Assembly: GCA_903872505.1 (NCBI GenBank)
Contig: CAIQKV010000074.1
Location: 1 to 64,000 of the forward strand
DNA from: an uncultured Opitutia bacterium
GTDB taxonomy: Bacteria; Verrucomicrobiota; Verrucomicrobiia; Opitutales; Opitutaceae
DNA length: 64,000 nucleotides
Direction: 5' to 3'
Shown: piece by piece, positions 24,776-33,918 of the stretch
Layout of the letters: every line of letters starts with the position of its first letter
How positions within the stretch are numbered: position 1 is the stretch's first letter
Translations under genes and position numbers: made by a program
The notes under the pieces: model-generated
Database searches by the model: none
What the model was told of the DNA's origin: nothing
Seen by the model: only the letters and a program-made list of their open reading frames with translations

Positions 24776-27700
24776 TCACCCCGCGGGGCGCAGCTTGACG
24801 ATCAGGTCCTTGGATTCGACGGTGTCGCCGACGGCGGCGTGCAGCTCGGCCACCACGCCGTCGGCCGGCGCGTAGATCGTGGTCTGCATTTTCATCGCCT
24901 CCATCATGAAGAGCTTGTCGCCTTTCGCGACCTTCGCCCCGACGGACGCGGACAACACCACGATGAGCCCCGGGATCGGCGCGGCGACCGACAGCGGGTC
25001 GGCGAGGTCGGCCTTCGGGCGCGCCTTGGCGGTGGCCGTCACGCTCTTGTCCGCGATGAAAACCTCGCGGGTGATGCCGTTCAACTCGTAGGTCACGGGG
25101 CGGCGGCCGTCCTTGTCGGACTCGCCCACGCTGATGAGGCGGATGATGAGCACCTTGCCCTCCTCGATCTCGACGGAGATTTCCTCGCGCGGCCTGAGTC
25201 CGTAGAAGAACGCCGGCGTCGGCAGCACGCTCACGTCGCCAAAGTCGCGCTGGTGCTTCGCGAAGTCGGCGAACACCTGCGGGTACATGAGGTGCGAGTA
25301 AAATTCATCTTCCGTCGGCTCGCGGCGGAGTTTTTCGGCGAGGGTCTTCTTCAGCGCGGCGAGCTCTGCCGCGGAGGCGGCAATTTTCGAATTTCGATTT
25401 TCGATTTTCGATTTCTTGCGGGCACGTCTCTTCTCCGCCGCGACGGCGGCGAGATACTTCGCGTGAGCTTCCTTGAATTTTTTCTCGCCGAGCACCGCCT
25501 TCCACATCGCCACCGGCCAGCCGCCGTCAGGCCAGCCGAGGCCGCCGGTCAGCATGTCGATCACGCTCTCGGGGAACGGCGTGGCGCCGGGCTCGAGGTT
25601 GATGACGTCGGCGGGCCGGATGCCGCGCGCGAACAGGAAGAGCGCCATGTCGCCGACGACCTTCGACGAGGGCGTGACCTTGATGATGTCGCCAAACAGC
25701 TGGTTCACCTCGGCATAGGTGCGCGCGATCTCCGGCCAGCGGTGCGCGACGCCCATCGAGGCGGCCTGCTCCTTGAGGTTGGTGTATTGGCCGCCCGGCA
25801 TCTCGTGCAGGTAGACCTCGGCGCTGCCGGTCTTCGGGGCGGTGTCGAACGGCCGGTAATATTCCCGCACCTGCTCCCAGTAGTCGGAAAACGTGTTCAG
25901 GGCGTCGAGGTCGAGGCCGGTGTCGCGCGGCGTGTGCTGCAGCGCGGCCACGAGGGAGTTGAGGTTAGGCTGCGCCGTGCTGCCGGACATGGATGCCGTC
26001 GCGAGGTCCACGATGTCCACGCCTGCATCAGCGGCCCGCAGGACGGAGGAGGAGGCCACGCCGCTCGTGTCGTGCGTGTGGAAATGGATCGGCAGGCCGA
26101 CCTCTTCCTTTAGTGCCTTCACCAGCAGGTGCGCGGCGTAGGGGCGGCAAAGCCCGGCCATGTCCTTGATCGCAAGCGTGTGTGCGCCCATGCGCTCGAG
26201 CTCGCGGGCCATCTTCACATAGTATTTCAACGCAAACTTGCTGCGGCCCGGATCCAGGATGTCGCCCGAGTAGCAGAGCGCGGCCTCGCACACGGCGTGC
26301 GTCTCCTGCACCGCCTCCATCGCCACCCGCAGGTTGGGCAGGTAGTTCAGCGAGTCGAAGATCCGGAAAATATCCATGCCCTCCGCGGCGGCGTGCTTGA
26401 CGAAGCCCGCGACCACGGCGTCGGGATAATTGGTGTAGCCGACGGCGTTGGCGCCGCGGAACAGCATCTGGAAGCAGATGTTCGGCACCCGCGCGCGGAG
26501 GTGGCGCAGCCGCTCCCACGGGTCCTCCGAGAGGAAGCGCATGGCGGTGTCGAAGGTCGCGCCGCCCCACATCTCGAGCGAGTAGAGCTCCGGGGCGCGC
26601 CGCGCGAGGAAGCCGGCGCAGGCCAGCATGTCGTAGCTGCGCACGCGCGTCGCCATGAGCGACTGGTGGGCGTCGCGGAAGGTGGTGTCGGTGACGAGCA
26701 GCCGCTTTTGCTTCAGCGTCCATTCGGCGAATTTTTTCGGCCCGAGCTCGAGCAGCAACTGGCGGGTGCCCGGCGGCGGCGCGCTGCGGTCGTCCTGGCC
26801 CGGGGCGGTCACGGCCGCGAGGGGCTTCGCCGGGCGGTAGCCCTTGGCGTGCGGGTTGCCGTTGACGACGACGTTGCCGAGGAAGTTCAGCAGTTTCGAC
26901 GCGCGGTCGCGCCGCGGCTTGAAGGTGAACAGCTCCGGCGAGGTGTCGATCAGCGCGGTCGTGGCCTGACCGGCGCGGAAGAGCGGGTGCGCGATGACAT
27001 TCTCGAGGAACGGGATGTTGGTCTTCACGCCGCGGATACGGAATTCGCTCAACACGCGGCGCGCGCGGGCCAGCGCGATGTCGTAGCTCTGGCCGCTGGT
27101 GATGCATTTCACGAGCAGCGAGTCGTAGAACGGCGTAATGACCGCGCCGGCGTAGCCCATGCCGCCGTCGAGCCGCACCCCGAAGCCGCCGGGCGACCGG
27201 TAGGCGATCAGGCGGCCGTAATCGGGCACGAATTTATTCTCCGGGTCCTCCGTGGTGATGCGGCACTGGATGGCGTAGCCGTTGCACGGCACCTGGTCCT
27301 GCAGTGGCATGCCCACCGCGGCCGAATGCAGCGCATGGCCCTGCGCGATGAGGATCTGCGCGCGGACGAGGTCGAGGCCGGTGACGACCTCCGTCACCGT
27401 GTGCTCCACCTGGATGCGCGGGTTCATCTCGATGAAGAACCACTCGTGGCGGTCCAAGTCGTAGAGAAACTCGATGGTGCCGGCGTTGTCGTAGCGCACC
27501 GCGCGGGCCATCCGCGCCGCGGCCGCGCAGAGTTCACCGACGACCTTTTTCGGCAGGCCGAAGCTCGGGGCGACCTCGACGACCTTCTGGTGGCGGCGCT
27601 GCACCGAGCAGTCGCGCTCGTGGAGGTGGATGACGTTGCCGTGCTGGTCGCCGAGGATCTGCACCTCGATGTGCTTGGCGTGGGTGATGTATTTCTCGAG

Positions 27701-28339
27701 GAAGACGGCGGGGTTGCCGAACGCGCGCTCGGCCTCCGCCTGGGCCTCGTCGAGGAGCGTGGCGAGGTCGGCGGACTTCTGGACGACGCGCATGCCGCGC
27801 CCGCCGCCACCGAACGCCGCCTTGATGATGAGGGGGAAGCCGATCTCCTTCGCGATCTTCAGCGCGGCCGCGCGGTCGGTCACCGGCTCCTCGGTGCCGG
27901 GGAGCACGGGCACGTGGATTTTTTTCGCGAGGGCGCGGGCCGCGGTCTTGTCGCCCATCATTTCGAGCAGCTCGGGCCGCGGGCCGACCCAGATGATGCC
28001 GGCCTTTTCGCAGGCGCGGGCAAACCCGGCGTTTTCCGAGAGGAAACCGTAGCCGGGGTGGATGGCCTGCACGCCCTTTTCCTGCGCGATGCCCACGATG
28101 CCCTCGATGTCGAGGTAGGCCGCGACCGGGCCCTTGCCGTGGCCGACCGAGTAGGCCTCGTCGGCCTTGTACCGGTGGATGCAAAAACGGTCCTCCTCGG
28201 CGTAAACCGCCACGGTGCGCAGGCCCAGCTCGGTGCCGGCGCGGAAGATGCGCACGGCGATCTCGCTGCGGTTGGCCGCCATCAGCTTGGTGAGCGGGCG
28301 GATGGTCGGGGCCGCGGAACTGGGATTGGCTTGGGTCAC
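24776..28339 (-). CDS. pyc: Pyruvate carboxylase
   Basis: 1,187 residues, slightly longer than the usual ~1,150. Makes oxaloacetate from pyruvate, bicarbonate and ATP. Biotin carboxylase domain ~1-470 (ANRSEIAVRIFRA, the ATP-grasp glycine loop FGGGGRGMRVV, FIEMNPRIQVEHTVTE), carboxyltransferase ~550-830 (TDTTFRDAHQSL, LEMWGGATFD, HTHDTSG), the PYC/OADA region, and a C-terminal biotinyl domain with MEAMKMQ. Residues ~972-990 (KKSKIENRNSKIA) are a low-complexity insertion encoded by tandem heptamers, between the allosteric region and the conserved segment REPTEDEFYSHLMYP. The residues around the insertion are normal, so the enzyme is probably active. Start ATG at 28339. Confidence 0.95.
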   Translation of the reverse strand: MTQANPSSAAPTIRPLTKLMAANRSEIAVRIFRAGTELGLRTVAVYAEEDRFCIHRYKADEAYSVGHGKGPVAAYLDIEGIVGIAQEKGVQAIHPGYGFLSENAGFARACEKAGIIWVGPRPELLEMMGDKTAARALAKKIHVPVLPGTEEPVTDRAAALKIAKEIGFPLIIKAAFGGGGRGMRVVQKSADLATLLDEAQAEAERAFGNPAVFLEKYITHAKHIEVQILGDQHGNVIHLHERDCSVQRRHQKVVEVAPSFGLPKKVVGELCAAAARMARAVRYDNAGTIEFLYDLDRHEWFFIEMNPRIQVEHTVTEVVTGLDLVRAQILIAQGHALHSAAVGMPLQDQVPCNGYAIQCRITTEDPENKFVPDYGRLIAYRSPGGFGVRLDGGMGYAGAVITPFYDSLLVKCITSGQSYDIALARARRVLSEFRIRGVKTNIPFLENVIAHPLFRAGQATTALIDTSPELFTFKPRRDRASKLLNFLGNVVVNGNPHAKGYRPAKPLAAVTAPGQDDRSAPPPGTRQLLLELGPKKFAEWTLKQKRLLVTDTTFRDAHQSLMATRVRSYDMLACAGFLARRAPELYSLEMWGGATFDTAMRFLSEDPWERLRHLRARVPNICFQMLFRGANAVGYTNYPDAVVAGFVKHAAAEGMDIFRIFDSLNYLPNLRVAMEAVQETHAVCEAALCYSGDILDPGRSKFALKYYVKMARELERMGAHTLAIKDMAGLCRPYAAHLLVKALKEEVGLPIHFHTHDTSGVASSSVLRAADAGVDIVDLATASMSGSTAQPNLNSLVAALQHTPRDTGLDLDALNTFSDYWEQVREYYRPFDTAPKTGSAEVYLHEMPGGQYTNLKEQAASMGVAHRWPEIARTYAEVNQLFGDIIKVTPSSKVVGDMALFLFARGIRPADVINLEPGATPFPESVIDMLTGGLGWPDGGWPVAMWKAVLGEKKFKEAHAKYLAAVAAEKRRARKKSKIENRNSKIAASAAELAALKKTLAEKLRREPTEDEFYSHLMYPQVFADFAKHQRDFGDVSVLPTPAFFYGLRPREEISVEIEEGKVLIIRLISVGESDKDGRRPVTYELNGITREVFIADKSVTATAKARPKADLADPLSVAAPIPGLIVVLSASVGAKVAKGDKLFMMEAMKMQTTIYAPADGVVAELHAAVGDTVESKDLIVKLRPAG
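25384..25416 (-). repeat. Tandem heptamer array (TTTTCGA) inside pyc
   Basis: Four consecutive 7-bp units of TTTTCGA/ATTTCGA on the plus strand (25384-25411) with a partial fifth. It is very AT-rich in a GC-rich gene and, because its total length keeps the frame, encodes a lysine/asparagine/serine-rich linker. Confidence 0.8.
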
Positions 28340-28410
28340 GGGGAGGAAAATTCAACCCTGCCATTAAGGGCAATGGCGCCGGACGCCAACCAGAACCTCG
28401 CGTTATGCCA

Positions 28411-28785
28411 TTATTCCGGCACGCGGTCGTGCTTGGCGGCCAGCTCGCCCTCGCACTGGGGCGACCCGCGGGCGAGGTCGCGGCAGACCTGCGGCCGCCG
28501 GTCGTAGAGCGTGCAGAAATACTCGGGGGCGCCATCCGCCGTCCGCCGGAGCTCGAGCGCCGCGCAATGGCTATCGGTCATTTTCATGTACGCGCGCTGG
28601 CTGATGAAGTGGGCCGCCCGCCCGGCGGCGTCACCCAGCCGTGCCCAGTCGTCGCCGGTCACGCGCACGAAGGTCTCTAGCCGGGAAAAGCAGCAGACAC
28701 CGCAGCGAAGACAGGGACGGGGCGGGTTCACGGGCGGGGTGAGCCCGGAGTCTGCCGTCGGCCGCGGCGGGCGCAACCGTTTCAC
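28411..28785 (-). CDS. YkgJ-type cysteine-cluster protein (zinc/iron-chelating domain)
   Basis: About 124 residues. The N-terminal CLRCGVCCFSRLE gives the CxxCxxCC pattern of the YkgJ/UPF0153 family, with further Cys at C(A), YFCTLYDRRPQVCRDL and SPQC. The family binds a metal cluster; function unknown. Start is uncertain: the frame is open to 28998, but the sequence before GTG 28785/28791 is not family-like and would overlap the divergent haem-binding gene. A near-palindrome AACCTAATAGGTT lies at 28804-28816 just upstream, possibly part of the promoter. Confidence 0.72.
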   Translation of the reverse strand: MKRLRPPRPTADSGLTPPVNPPRPCLRCGVCCFSRLETFVRVTGDDWARLGDAAGRAAHFISQRAYMKMTDSHCAALELRRTADGAPEYFCTLYDRRPQVCRDLARGSPQCEGELAAKHDRVPE

Positions 28786-28897
28786 GCCCACCGCGTCAAA
28801 GTAACCTAATAGGTTATGCTGGATTGGGGGTGGGGCCGGCCGGGATGCTCGCTTGCCGGCGGCGCCACCCTCATCCCTAATTGCTGTCCGTTCCCTC

Positions 28898-29362
28898 ATG
28901 AAATTCAAAATCCTGCTCGGGCTCGCCGTGGTTTTCCTGGCGATGCAAGCGTTCCGCCCGGCCAAGAATCTTTCCGCCGCCGCGCCATTTGCCGGCAAGG
29001 ATGAGGTGACGGTGCTGTTCCCCGCCTCGCCCGAGGTGAAGCAAATCCTTGCGACCTCCTGCTACGACTGCCACTCGAACCAGACCCGCTACCCGTGGTA
29101 TGCGGAGATCCAGCCGGTGGGATGGTGGCTCGCGTCGCACGTCAAGGACGGGCGGAAGCACCTGAATTTTTCCGAATTCGGCGCCTATCCGGCCAAGCGG
29201 CAGATGAAGAAGCTCGAGGAGATCGGCGATGAGGTGCAGGACCGCGGCATGCCGCTGAAATCCTACACGCTCGTCCACCGCGACGCCCGGCTCACCCCGG
29301 CCCAGGCGACCGCGCTGTGCGACTGGGCGGAGGCCGCGCACGACCGGCTCGCGGGGAAGTAA
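28898..29362 (+). CDS. Haem-binding domain protein (CxxCH, secreted)
   Basis: 154 residues with an N-terminal hydrophobic signal/anchor (FKILLGLAVVFLAMQAF). The c-type haem motif CYDCH is at about residue 53, followed by the pattern SNQTRYPWYAEIQPVGWWLASHV, characteristic of the small haem-binding (Haem_bd) domain found in Bacteroidota and Verrucomicrobiota. The C-terminal part (YTLVHRDARLTPAQATALCDWA) completes the domain. Periplasmic electron transfer or sensing is likely. Divergent from the YkgJ-type gene. Confidence 0.88.
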   Translation: MKFKILLGLAVVFLAMQAFRPAKNLSAAAPFAGKDEVTVLFPASPEVKQILATSCYDCHSNQTRYPWYAEIQPVGWWLASHVKDGRKHLNFSEFGAYPAKRQMKKLEEIGDEVQDRGMPLKSYTLVHRDARLTPAQATALCDWAEAAHDRLAGK

Positions 29363-29418
29363 GCTGGCGGCGCATTTTCGCGTTACTTGCGGGCGGATTC
29401 TTTCATCCTGCGGGCAGG

Positions 29419-30492
29419 ATGAAAATTTTCCCGCTTCGTTACGCCGTCATCGGCATGGGCGGCATCGCCCAGACGCATCTCCGCGACATCGCCACGCAGC
29501 CCGGCGTCACCGTGGTCGGGCTCGCCGATGTGACCGATCCCCAGACCTGGAAAGTGGCCGCCGAGCACGCCGCGGTGCCGCGGTTCCAGGCGGTGGAGCA
29601 AATGCTCCGGGAAACCCGGCCGGACCTCGTTTCCATCTGCACCCCGAACAAGTTCCACCACGCCTACACGCTGCTGGCGCTCCGGCACGGCGCGCATGTC
29701 ACCTGCGAGAAACCCATGGCGATGACCGTGGCCGAGGCGGAGGCGATGGAGGCGGCGCGCGCCGCGGCTGGGAAGCTGGGCGGCATCAATTTCTCCTACC
29801 GCAACATCGCCGCCTTCCGCTTTGCCCGCGAACTGATCGCCGCCGGCGAACTCGGCCGGCTGCGGCGGGTGCATGCCGTCTACCTGCAGAGCTTCCTGGG
29901 CGCCCAGGCGGCGCCCTATTCCTGGCGCAACGACGCCGGGCTCGCGGGCTTCGGAGCGCTGGGCGACCTCGGCGTGCACATGATCGACGGCGTGTATTTT
30001 CTCACCGGCCTCGACTACCGCCGCGTGACCGGCCTCGCCCAGATCCTCCTGCCGGAAAAGGCGGACGCCGCCGGCCGGATGCACCCGGTCACCACCGACA
30101 CCAACGCGGCGTTTCTCGCCGAGTTGTCCGGCGGGGTCGTCGCCACGTTTGAAACGACGCAGGTCGCCCCCGGCTACGGCAACTATTTCCGCATCGAGAT
30201 CTCCGGCGAGCGCGGGACCCTGGCCGTGTTGTCCGACCAGACCGACGCGCTCTGGTTGCGGGCGGGTGAGTCGCTGACGAAATATGCGACCTGGAAAACC
30301 GACCTGCCGCTGCAGCAGCTGCCGACGGATTTCATCGCCCGCGGCGCACCCCCGACGCCGGGCGCCATCGTGCCGGCCATTCGCGGCGAAAAAGTGGATC
30401 TCCCGACCTTTGCCGACGGTCTGCGGGCGCAGCGCGTGCTCGGCGCCATCCTCGACTCGATGAAAACCGGGGCGTGGCAGAAACTGGGGTGA
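29419..30492 (+). CDS. Gfo/Idh/MocA family oxidoreductase
   Basis: 357 residues. Rossmann nucleotide-binding motif GMGGIAQTH at residues 12-20, the family dinucleotide/catalytic motif CEKPMAM at ~94-100, and the C-terminal domain with ALGDLGVHMIDGVYFLTG where the catalytic HxxD-type His lies. It oxidises or reduces sugars, inositols or related polyols with NAD(P). Substrate unknown. The ATG at 29419 follows a small palindrome. The GNAT gene follows by 3 bp, so the two form an operon. Confidence 0.92.
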   Translation: MKIFPLRYAVIGMGGIAQTHLRDIATQPGVTVVGLADVTDPQTWKVAAEHAAVPRFQAVEQMLRETRPDLVSICTPNKFHHAYTLLALRHGAHVTCEKPMAMTVAEAEAMEAARAAAGKLGGINFSYRNIAAFRFARELIAAGELGRLRRVHAVYLQSFLGAQAAPYSWRNDAGLAGFGALGDLGVHMIDGVYFLTGLDYRRVTGLAQILLPEKADAAGRMHPVTTDTNAAFLAELSGGVVATFETTQVAPGYGNYFRIEISGERGTLAVLSDQTDALWLRAGESLTKYATWKTDLPLQQLPTDFIARGAPPTPGAIVPAIRGEKVDLPTFADGLRAQRVLGAILDSMKTGAWQKLG

Positions 30493-30495
30493 CCC

Positions 30496-31032
30496 GTGCG
30501 CCCGCCGGAACAGTTCACGACACCGCGGTTGCTGGGCCGAAAACCCCGCGCGAGCGACGCGTCGGCGGTGTTCGCCGCCTACGCCAGTGATCCCGAAGTG
30601 ACCCGCTATCTCGCCTGGAAAGCGTATCGCGAGCTCGGGCCGCTCGCTGAGTTCCTGCAGGCCCGGGCGGATGACTGGGAGAAGGAGGGCTCGCAATTCG
30701 CCTACCTGCTTTGCCTCCGCGAGACCGACACACCCATCGGTTCGATCGCGGTCCATCTCAACGGCAGCAATGCGCTGTTCGCCTACGTGCTCGGCCGGGC
30801 CCACTGGGGCCAGGGCCTGATGACCGAGGCGCTGCGTCATCTGGTGGACTGGTCGCTGGCGCAGCCGGAGATCTTTCGCGCCTGGGCGTTTTGCGATGCG
30901 GCCAACCCGGCGTCAGCCCGGGTCATGGAGAAGGCCGGCATGACGCGTGAAGGCATTCTCCGCCGGTGGTTTCCCTGCTCGGGTTTCGGCCCGGAGCCGC
31001 GCGACTGCATCGTCTGCGCCAAGGTGAAATAG
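30496..31032 (+). CDS. GNAT-family N-acetyltransferase (RimJ/RimL type)
   Basis: 178 residues starting at GTG. Typical RimJ/RimL layout: TPRLLGRKPRASDASAVFAAYASDPEVTRYLAW, then the acetyl-CoA loop region LGRAHWGQGLMTEALRHLVDW and NPASARVMEKAGMTREG near the C-terminus. The target amine is unknown. Tightly coupled to the oxidoreductase upstream (3 bp). Confidence 0.88.
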   Translation: MRPPEQFTTPRLLGRKPRASDASAVFAAYASDPEVTRYLAWKAYRELGPLAEFLQARADDWEKEGSQFAYLLCLRETDTPIGSIAVHLNGSNALFAYVLGRAHWGQGLMTEALRHLVDWSLAQPEIFRAWAFCDAANPASARVMEKAGMTREGILRRWFPCSGFGPEPRDCIVCAKVK

Positions 31033-31197
31033 CCCGGGCGGCCGGCCAGATGGGTGTTTCCCGGGGTCGCGGCGACGATGCCCGCGCCCGAGGGTTACAC
31101 GATCGCGCAAGATTTCGTGATTTTTTTCCGCCGTAATTTGCAACGGCCCGCGGCCAGGCGCGTCTCGTTGGCCATGTACCCTAACCCTTGTTCCTCC

Positions 31198-31899
31198 ATG
31201 AAAAATCGCCTCTCCTTCAAGCTCGTCTCCGCCGTCATCCTGACGGGCGCCTTCCTCGCGTTGTTCAGTTCCGCCCGCGCCGCCCAAGCCAAGCCGGCGC
31301 ACACCAAGACCCACACCGGCACCTACTCGGGCAGCAAGGGCAACAGCGGGACGTTCAGTTCCACGACCACGCACACGGCGGGTGAAACCACGCGCACCGG
31401 CACGGCGACTAACCAGGCCGGCCAGACCGCCACCCACACCGCCGACCGCACCTGGGACAAGGCCACCGGCACGGGCACCGTCACCTCCTCCACCACCGGC
31501 TTCAACGGCGGCACCACCACCCGCTCGGGCACCTCGGTAAAGAACGCCGACGGCACCATCTCCAGCCAGGGCACAGTCACGGGCCCGAACGGCAAGGTCG
31601 CCACCTACGCTGCAACCACCACCAATACGGCGACCGGCAGTACGACCACGGGCACGATCACCAACGCCAACGGGAAGACCGCCACCGTCGACTCCACGGT
31701 GACCCGGGCCGGCCCCGGCGACGTGACCCGCGACACGACCATCACCGGGCCCAACGGCCAGACCGCCGACAAGGTGGTCGCCACCAAAATTAATCCCGAC
31801 GGCACCGGCACCCGCGTGATCAATGTCACCAAACCCGATGGCACCACCGAGACCCGCACCGAGACGTTTACCATCACCCCGGCGCCGAAAGTGCCCTGA
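31198..31899 (+). CDS. Secreted Thr/Gly-rich repetitive protein
   Basis: 233 residues: signal peptide (~1-28, ending SSARAAQA), then ~200 residues almost entirely of Thr, Gly, Ser, Ala, Asn and Lys. Imperfect repeats of 30-40 residues share the core T(G/N)xNGKxAT and TxTGTxTxxNG, and alternating polar residues suggest beta-strand repeats like those of extracellular fibres or adhesins. Acidic or basic catalytic motifs are absent. No family recognised with certainty. It has its own strong terminator. The ATG at 31198 begins the signal peptide. Confidence 0.75.
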   Translation: MKNRLSFKLVSAVILTGAFLALFSSARAAQAKPAHTKTHTGTYSGSKGNSGTFSSTTTHTAGETTRTGTATNQAGQTATHTADRTWDKATGTGTVTSSTTGFNGGTTTRSGTSVKNADGTISSQGTVTGPNGKVATYAATTTNTATGSTTTGTITNANGKTATVDSTVTRAGPGDVTRDTTITGPNGQTADKVVATKINPDGTGTRVINVTKPDGTTETRTETFTITPAPKVP

Positions 31900-31912
31900 A
31901 CTTGCCCGTCGT

Positions 31913-31944
31913 AAAAAACACCCGGTTTCGCCGGGTGTTTTTTT
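31913..31944. terminator. Bidirectional rho-independent terminator
   Basis: A6-CACCCGG-TTTCG-CCGGGTG-T7: a 7-bp GC stem extended by A/T pairing, with A and T runs on both sides. It lies between convergent genes and overlaps the URO-D-family stop codon by 2 bp. Confidence 0.92.
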
Positions 31945-33031
31945 ACCCCACGATCATCTCCCGGAGCCGCGTGGCGTAGTGGCGGAAATTCGGCCACGAG
32001 ACGTCGTCCGGCACATGATGGTCGAGATCGGGGATGTAGCGCCCGGCCGCCAGGGCCGGCCGGATGCGCTCCAGTTCGGCGTCGATCGCCGCCGGGCCAA
32101 GGGCGAGGGCGCGCTTGTCGATCCCACCCATCAGCGCCAGCCCGGGGTATTTCCGCCGGAATACGTTCACATCGGCGCCAGCCGCCACCTCCATGGGGAA
32201 GAGGAAATTGACCCCGGCCTCCAGCATCGGCGGGACAATAAGGTCGGGCTGACCATCGGTGTCCACCGAGATGACCGGGATGCCGTGCTCGCGGGCGAAG
32301 GCGTGGATGCGCCGGTAGCATGGCGCCATGAATTCCCGCCAGTGCGCCGGTGAAATGAGCGGGCCCTGCTTGCCGCACATGTCCTCCCACAGGTGGATCA
32401 AGTCCACCCGCACCTCGCGCACCACGTGGCCGAACACCTCCAAATAGAGCCCCGTCATGTGTTCCATGATCTCGTGAACCAGGCCGGGCTCATCGCAGAA
32501 CGCCACCAGGCACTCCTCGTCGCCCAGCAGCCAGCGCAGCGTGCCGAAGATGCCGCAGTCGGGAAAATGGCCGAGCTGGATCGGGATGCCGGCGGCGGTC
32601 CATGAGCGGCAGGTTTCGCGCCAGTTCGTATCGAGCCGGAGCGGATCGCGGGGATTCAGCCGCTCGTCGCGGTAGCGCCGCCAGTCCGCCGGCGACTTCA
32701 CTGGCCAGTCGAGAAACTCGGACATGCCCTCGATGCCCTTGAGGTTGCGGCGCCGGATGCCCCAGCTGTCGATCGAGGTGACGGAGTCGGCGTCCTCGCT
32801 CACCTTCGCGGTGAAATCCGGCAGCGGGCCCAGGCGCACGGGCACGGCCCGCGGGACCTCGTCCGCGCCGAAATGTGCGCGCACGTCGGCGAAGGACTTG
32901 AACTGTTCGGGCAGACCCTCGTGTTTCCAGCGCTCCCAGGTGGAGGGCCAGATCCACCAATACAGCCAGTAGGGTGGCCGGTCGCGGGGCCGGTCGAGCA
33001 CGGTGGCGAGGAAGCGTTCGCGGGGGGTCAT
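31943..33031 (-). CDS. URO-D superfamily protein (uroporphyrinogen-decarboxylase-like, probably a methyltransferase-type member)
   Basis: 362 residues. TIM-barrel URO-D-fold protein beginning MTPRERFLATVLDRPRDRPPYW. The C-terminal motif RYIPDLDHHVPDDVSWPNF is that of the paralogous URO-D-like group common in Verrucomicrobiota, Planctomycetota and corrinoid methyltransferases (MtaA/MtbA), not of haem-pathway HemE, whose N-terminal RQAGR motif is missing. Substrate unknown. It is the last gene of an operon with a sugar-type ABC importer and threonine ammonia-lyase, 35 bp after the second permease. Confidence 0.8.
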   Translation of the reverse strand: MTPRERFLATVLDRPRDRPPYWLYWWIWPSTWERWKHEGLPEQFKSFADVRAHFGADEVPRAVPVRLGPLPDFTAKVSEDADSVTSIDSWGIRRRNLKGIEGMSEFLDWPVKSPADWRRYRDERLNPRDPLRLDTNWRETCRSWTAAGIPIQLGHFPDCGIFGTLRWLLGDEECLVAFCDEPGLVHEIMEHMTGLYLEVFGHVVREVRVDLIHLWEDMCGKQGPLISPAHWREFMAPCYRRIHAFAREHGIPVISVDTDGQPDLIVPPMLEAGVNFLFPMEVAAGADVNVFRRKYPGLALMGGIDKRALALGPAAIDAELERIRPALAAGRYIPDLDHHVPDDVSWPNFRHYATRLREMIVG

Positions 33032-33066
33032 GGGTGGGTTTCGCTCGGGCGGGACCAGCGGCGGGC

Positions 33067-33918
33067 TCAGCCCTTCAGGGCGCCGGCGGACACGCCCTTC
33101 ACGATGTGGCGCTGGAGCAGCAGGTAGAGGATGAGGATGGGCAGGGTCACGAGCACGAGCCCGGCGAACAGCATGCCGTAGTCGGTGTGATATTGCGCGG
33201 TGATGGACAGGTTCGCGAGGCCGAGCGGCAGCGTGCGCGCCTGGTTGGTGGTGTCGCCCCCGGTCAGCATGAAGGCGAAGAAATACTCCTTCCACACGCC
33301 GATGAACTGGAAGATCGCGACGGTCAGGAGACCGGGCCGCGCGAGCGGCAGCAGCACGCGCCAGAACGCCGCCAGTTCCCCGCACCCGTCGATCACCGCC
33401 GCCTCGTAGAGCGAGCGCGGCAGCGAGCGGAAAAAGCCCGCGAGGATGAAGATCGCAAACGGCAGGCCGTTGGCGGTGTAGACGAGGATCAGGCCGAGCT
33501 TCGAGTTGAGCAGGCCGAGTGCGCGCAGCTCAAAGAAGAGCGGAATGATCGAGAGCTGCACGGGGATCATCAGCCCGGAAAGGAACAGCCAGAATACGGC
33601 CTTGCCGAGCGGGTGGTAGAACCGCGCCAGCGCGTAGGCTGCCATCGAGCCCAGGACCAGGATGGCGCCGACCGAGACGCACGTCACCAGCACGGAATTG
33701 AAAAAATAATCGCCAAAATGCGCCTCGCGCCAGGCGTGCCCGTAGTTGTCGAACCGCAGGTCGCCGAACGCCGGCAGGGCGAACGGCGCGTGGGAGATGG
33801 CGGCGTCGGTCTTGAGCGACGAGTACACCATCCACACCATCGGATAGACCACCCAGGCGGCGTAGCCGAGCAGCACCGCGAGGATCAGGCCCGATGAAAC
33901 GTGGCGCGCGCGCTTCAT
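33067..33918 (-). CDS. CUT1-type ABC transporter permease (MalG-like)
   Basis: 283 residues, six membrane segments. The EAA loop LYEAAVIDGCGELAAFWRVLLPL, which docks the ATPase, is intact. MalG/AraQ-like. Its ATG (33918) overlaps the stop of the upstream SBP-permease fusion by 4 bp (ATGA). With that fusion it forms the heterodimeric membrane part of an importer for sugars or similar compounds. No ATPase gene is in the operon; a shared MsmX-like ATPase elsewhere is likely. Confidence 0.92.
   Translation of the reverse strand: MKRARHVSSGLILAVLLGYAAWVVYPMVWMVYSSLKTDAAISHAPFALPAFGDLRFDNYGHAWREAHFGDYFFNSVLVTCVSVGAILVLGSMAAYALARFYHPLGKAVFWLFLSGLMIPVQLSIIPLFFELRALGLLNSKLGLILVYTANGLPFAIFILAGFFRSLPRSLYEAAVIDGCGELAAFWRVLLPLARPGLLTVAIFQFIGVWKEYFFAFMLTGGDTTNQARTLPLGLANLSITAQYHTDYGMLFAGLVLVTLPILILYLLLQRHIVKGVSAGALKG

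Noticed and set aside
25384-25416. CRISPR array
   Set aside because: Heptamer tandem without spacers, inside a coding gene.
26129-28507. 792-codon open frame opposite pyc
   Set aside because: Same GC artefact; low-complexity product, and pyc on the other strand is unmistakable.
31943-33031. Haem biosynthesis gene hemE
   Set aside because: Lacks the HemE N-terminal RQAGR motif and sits with an ABC importer; better a URO-D-fold relative.
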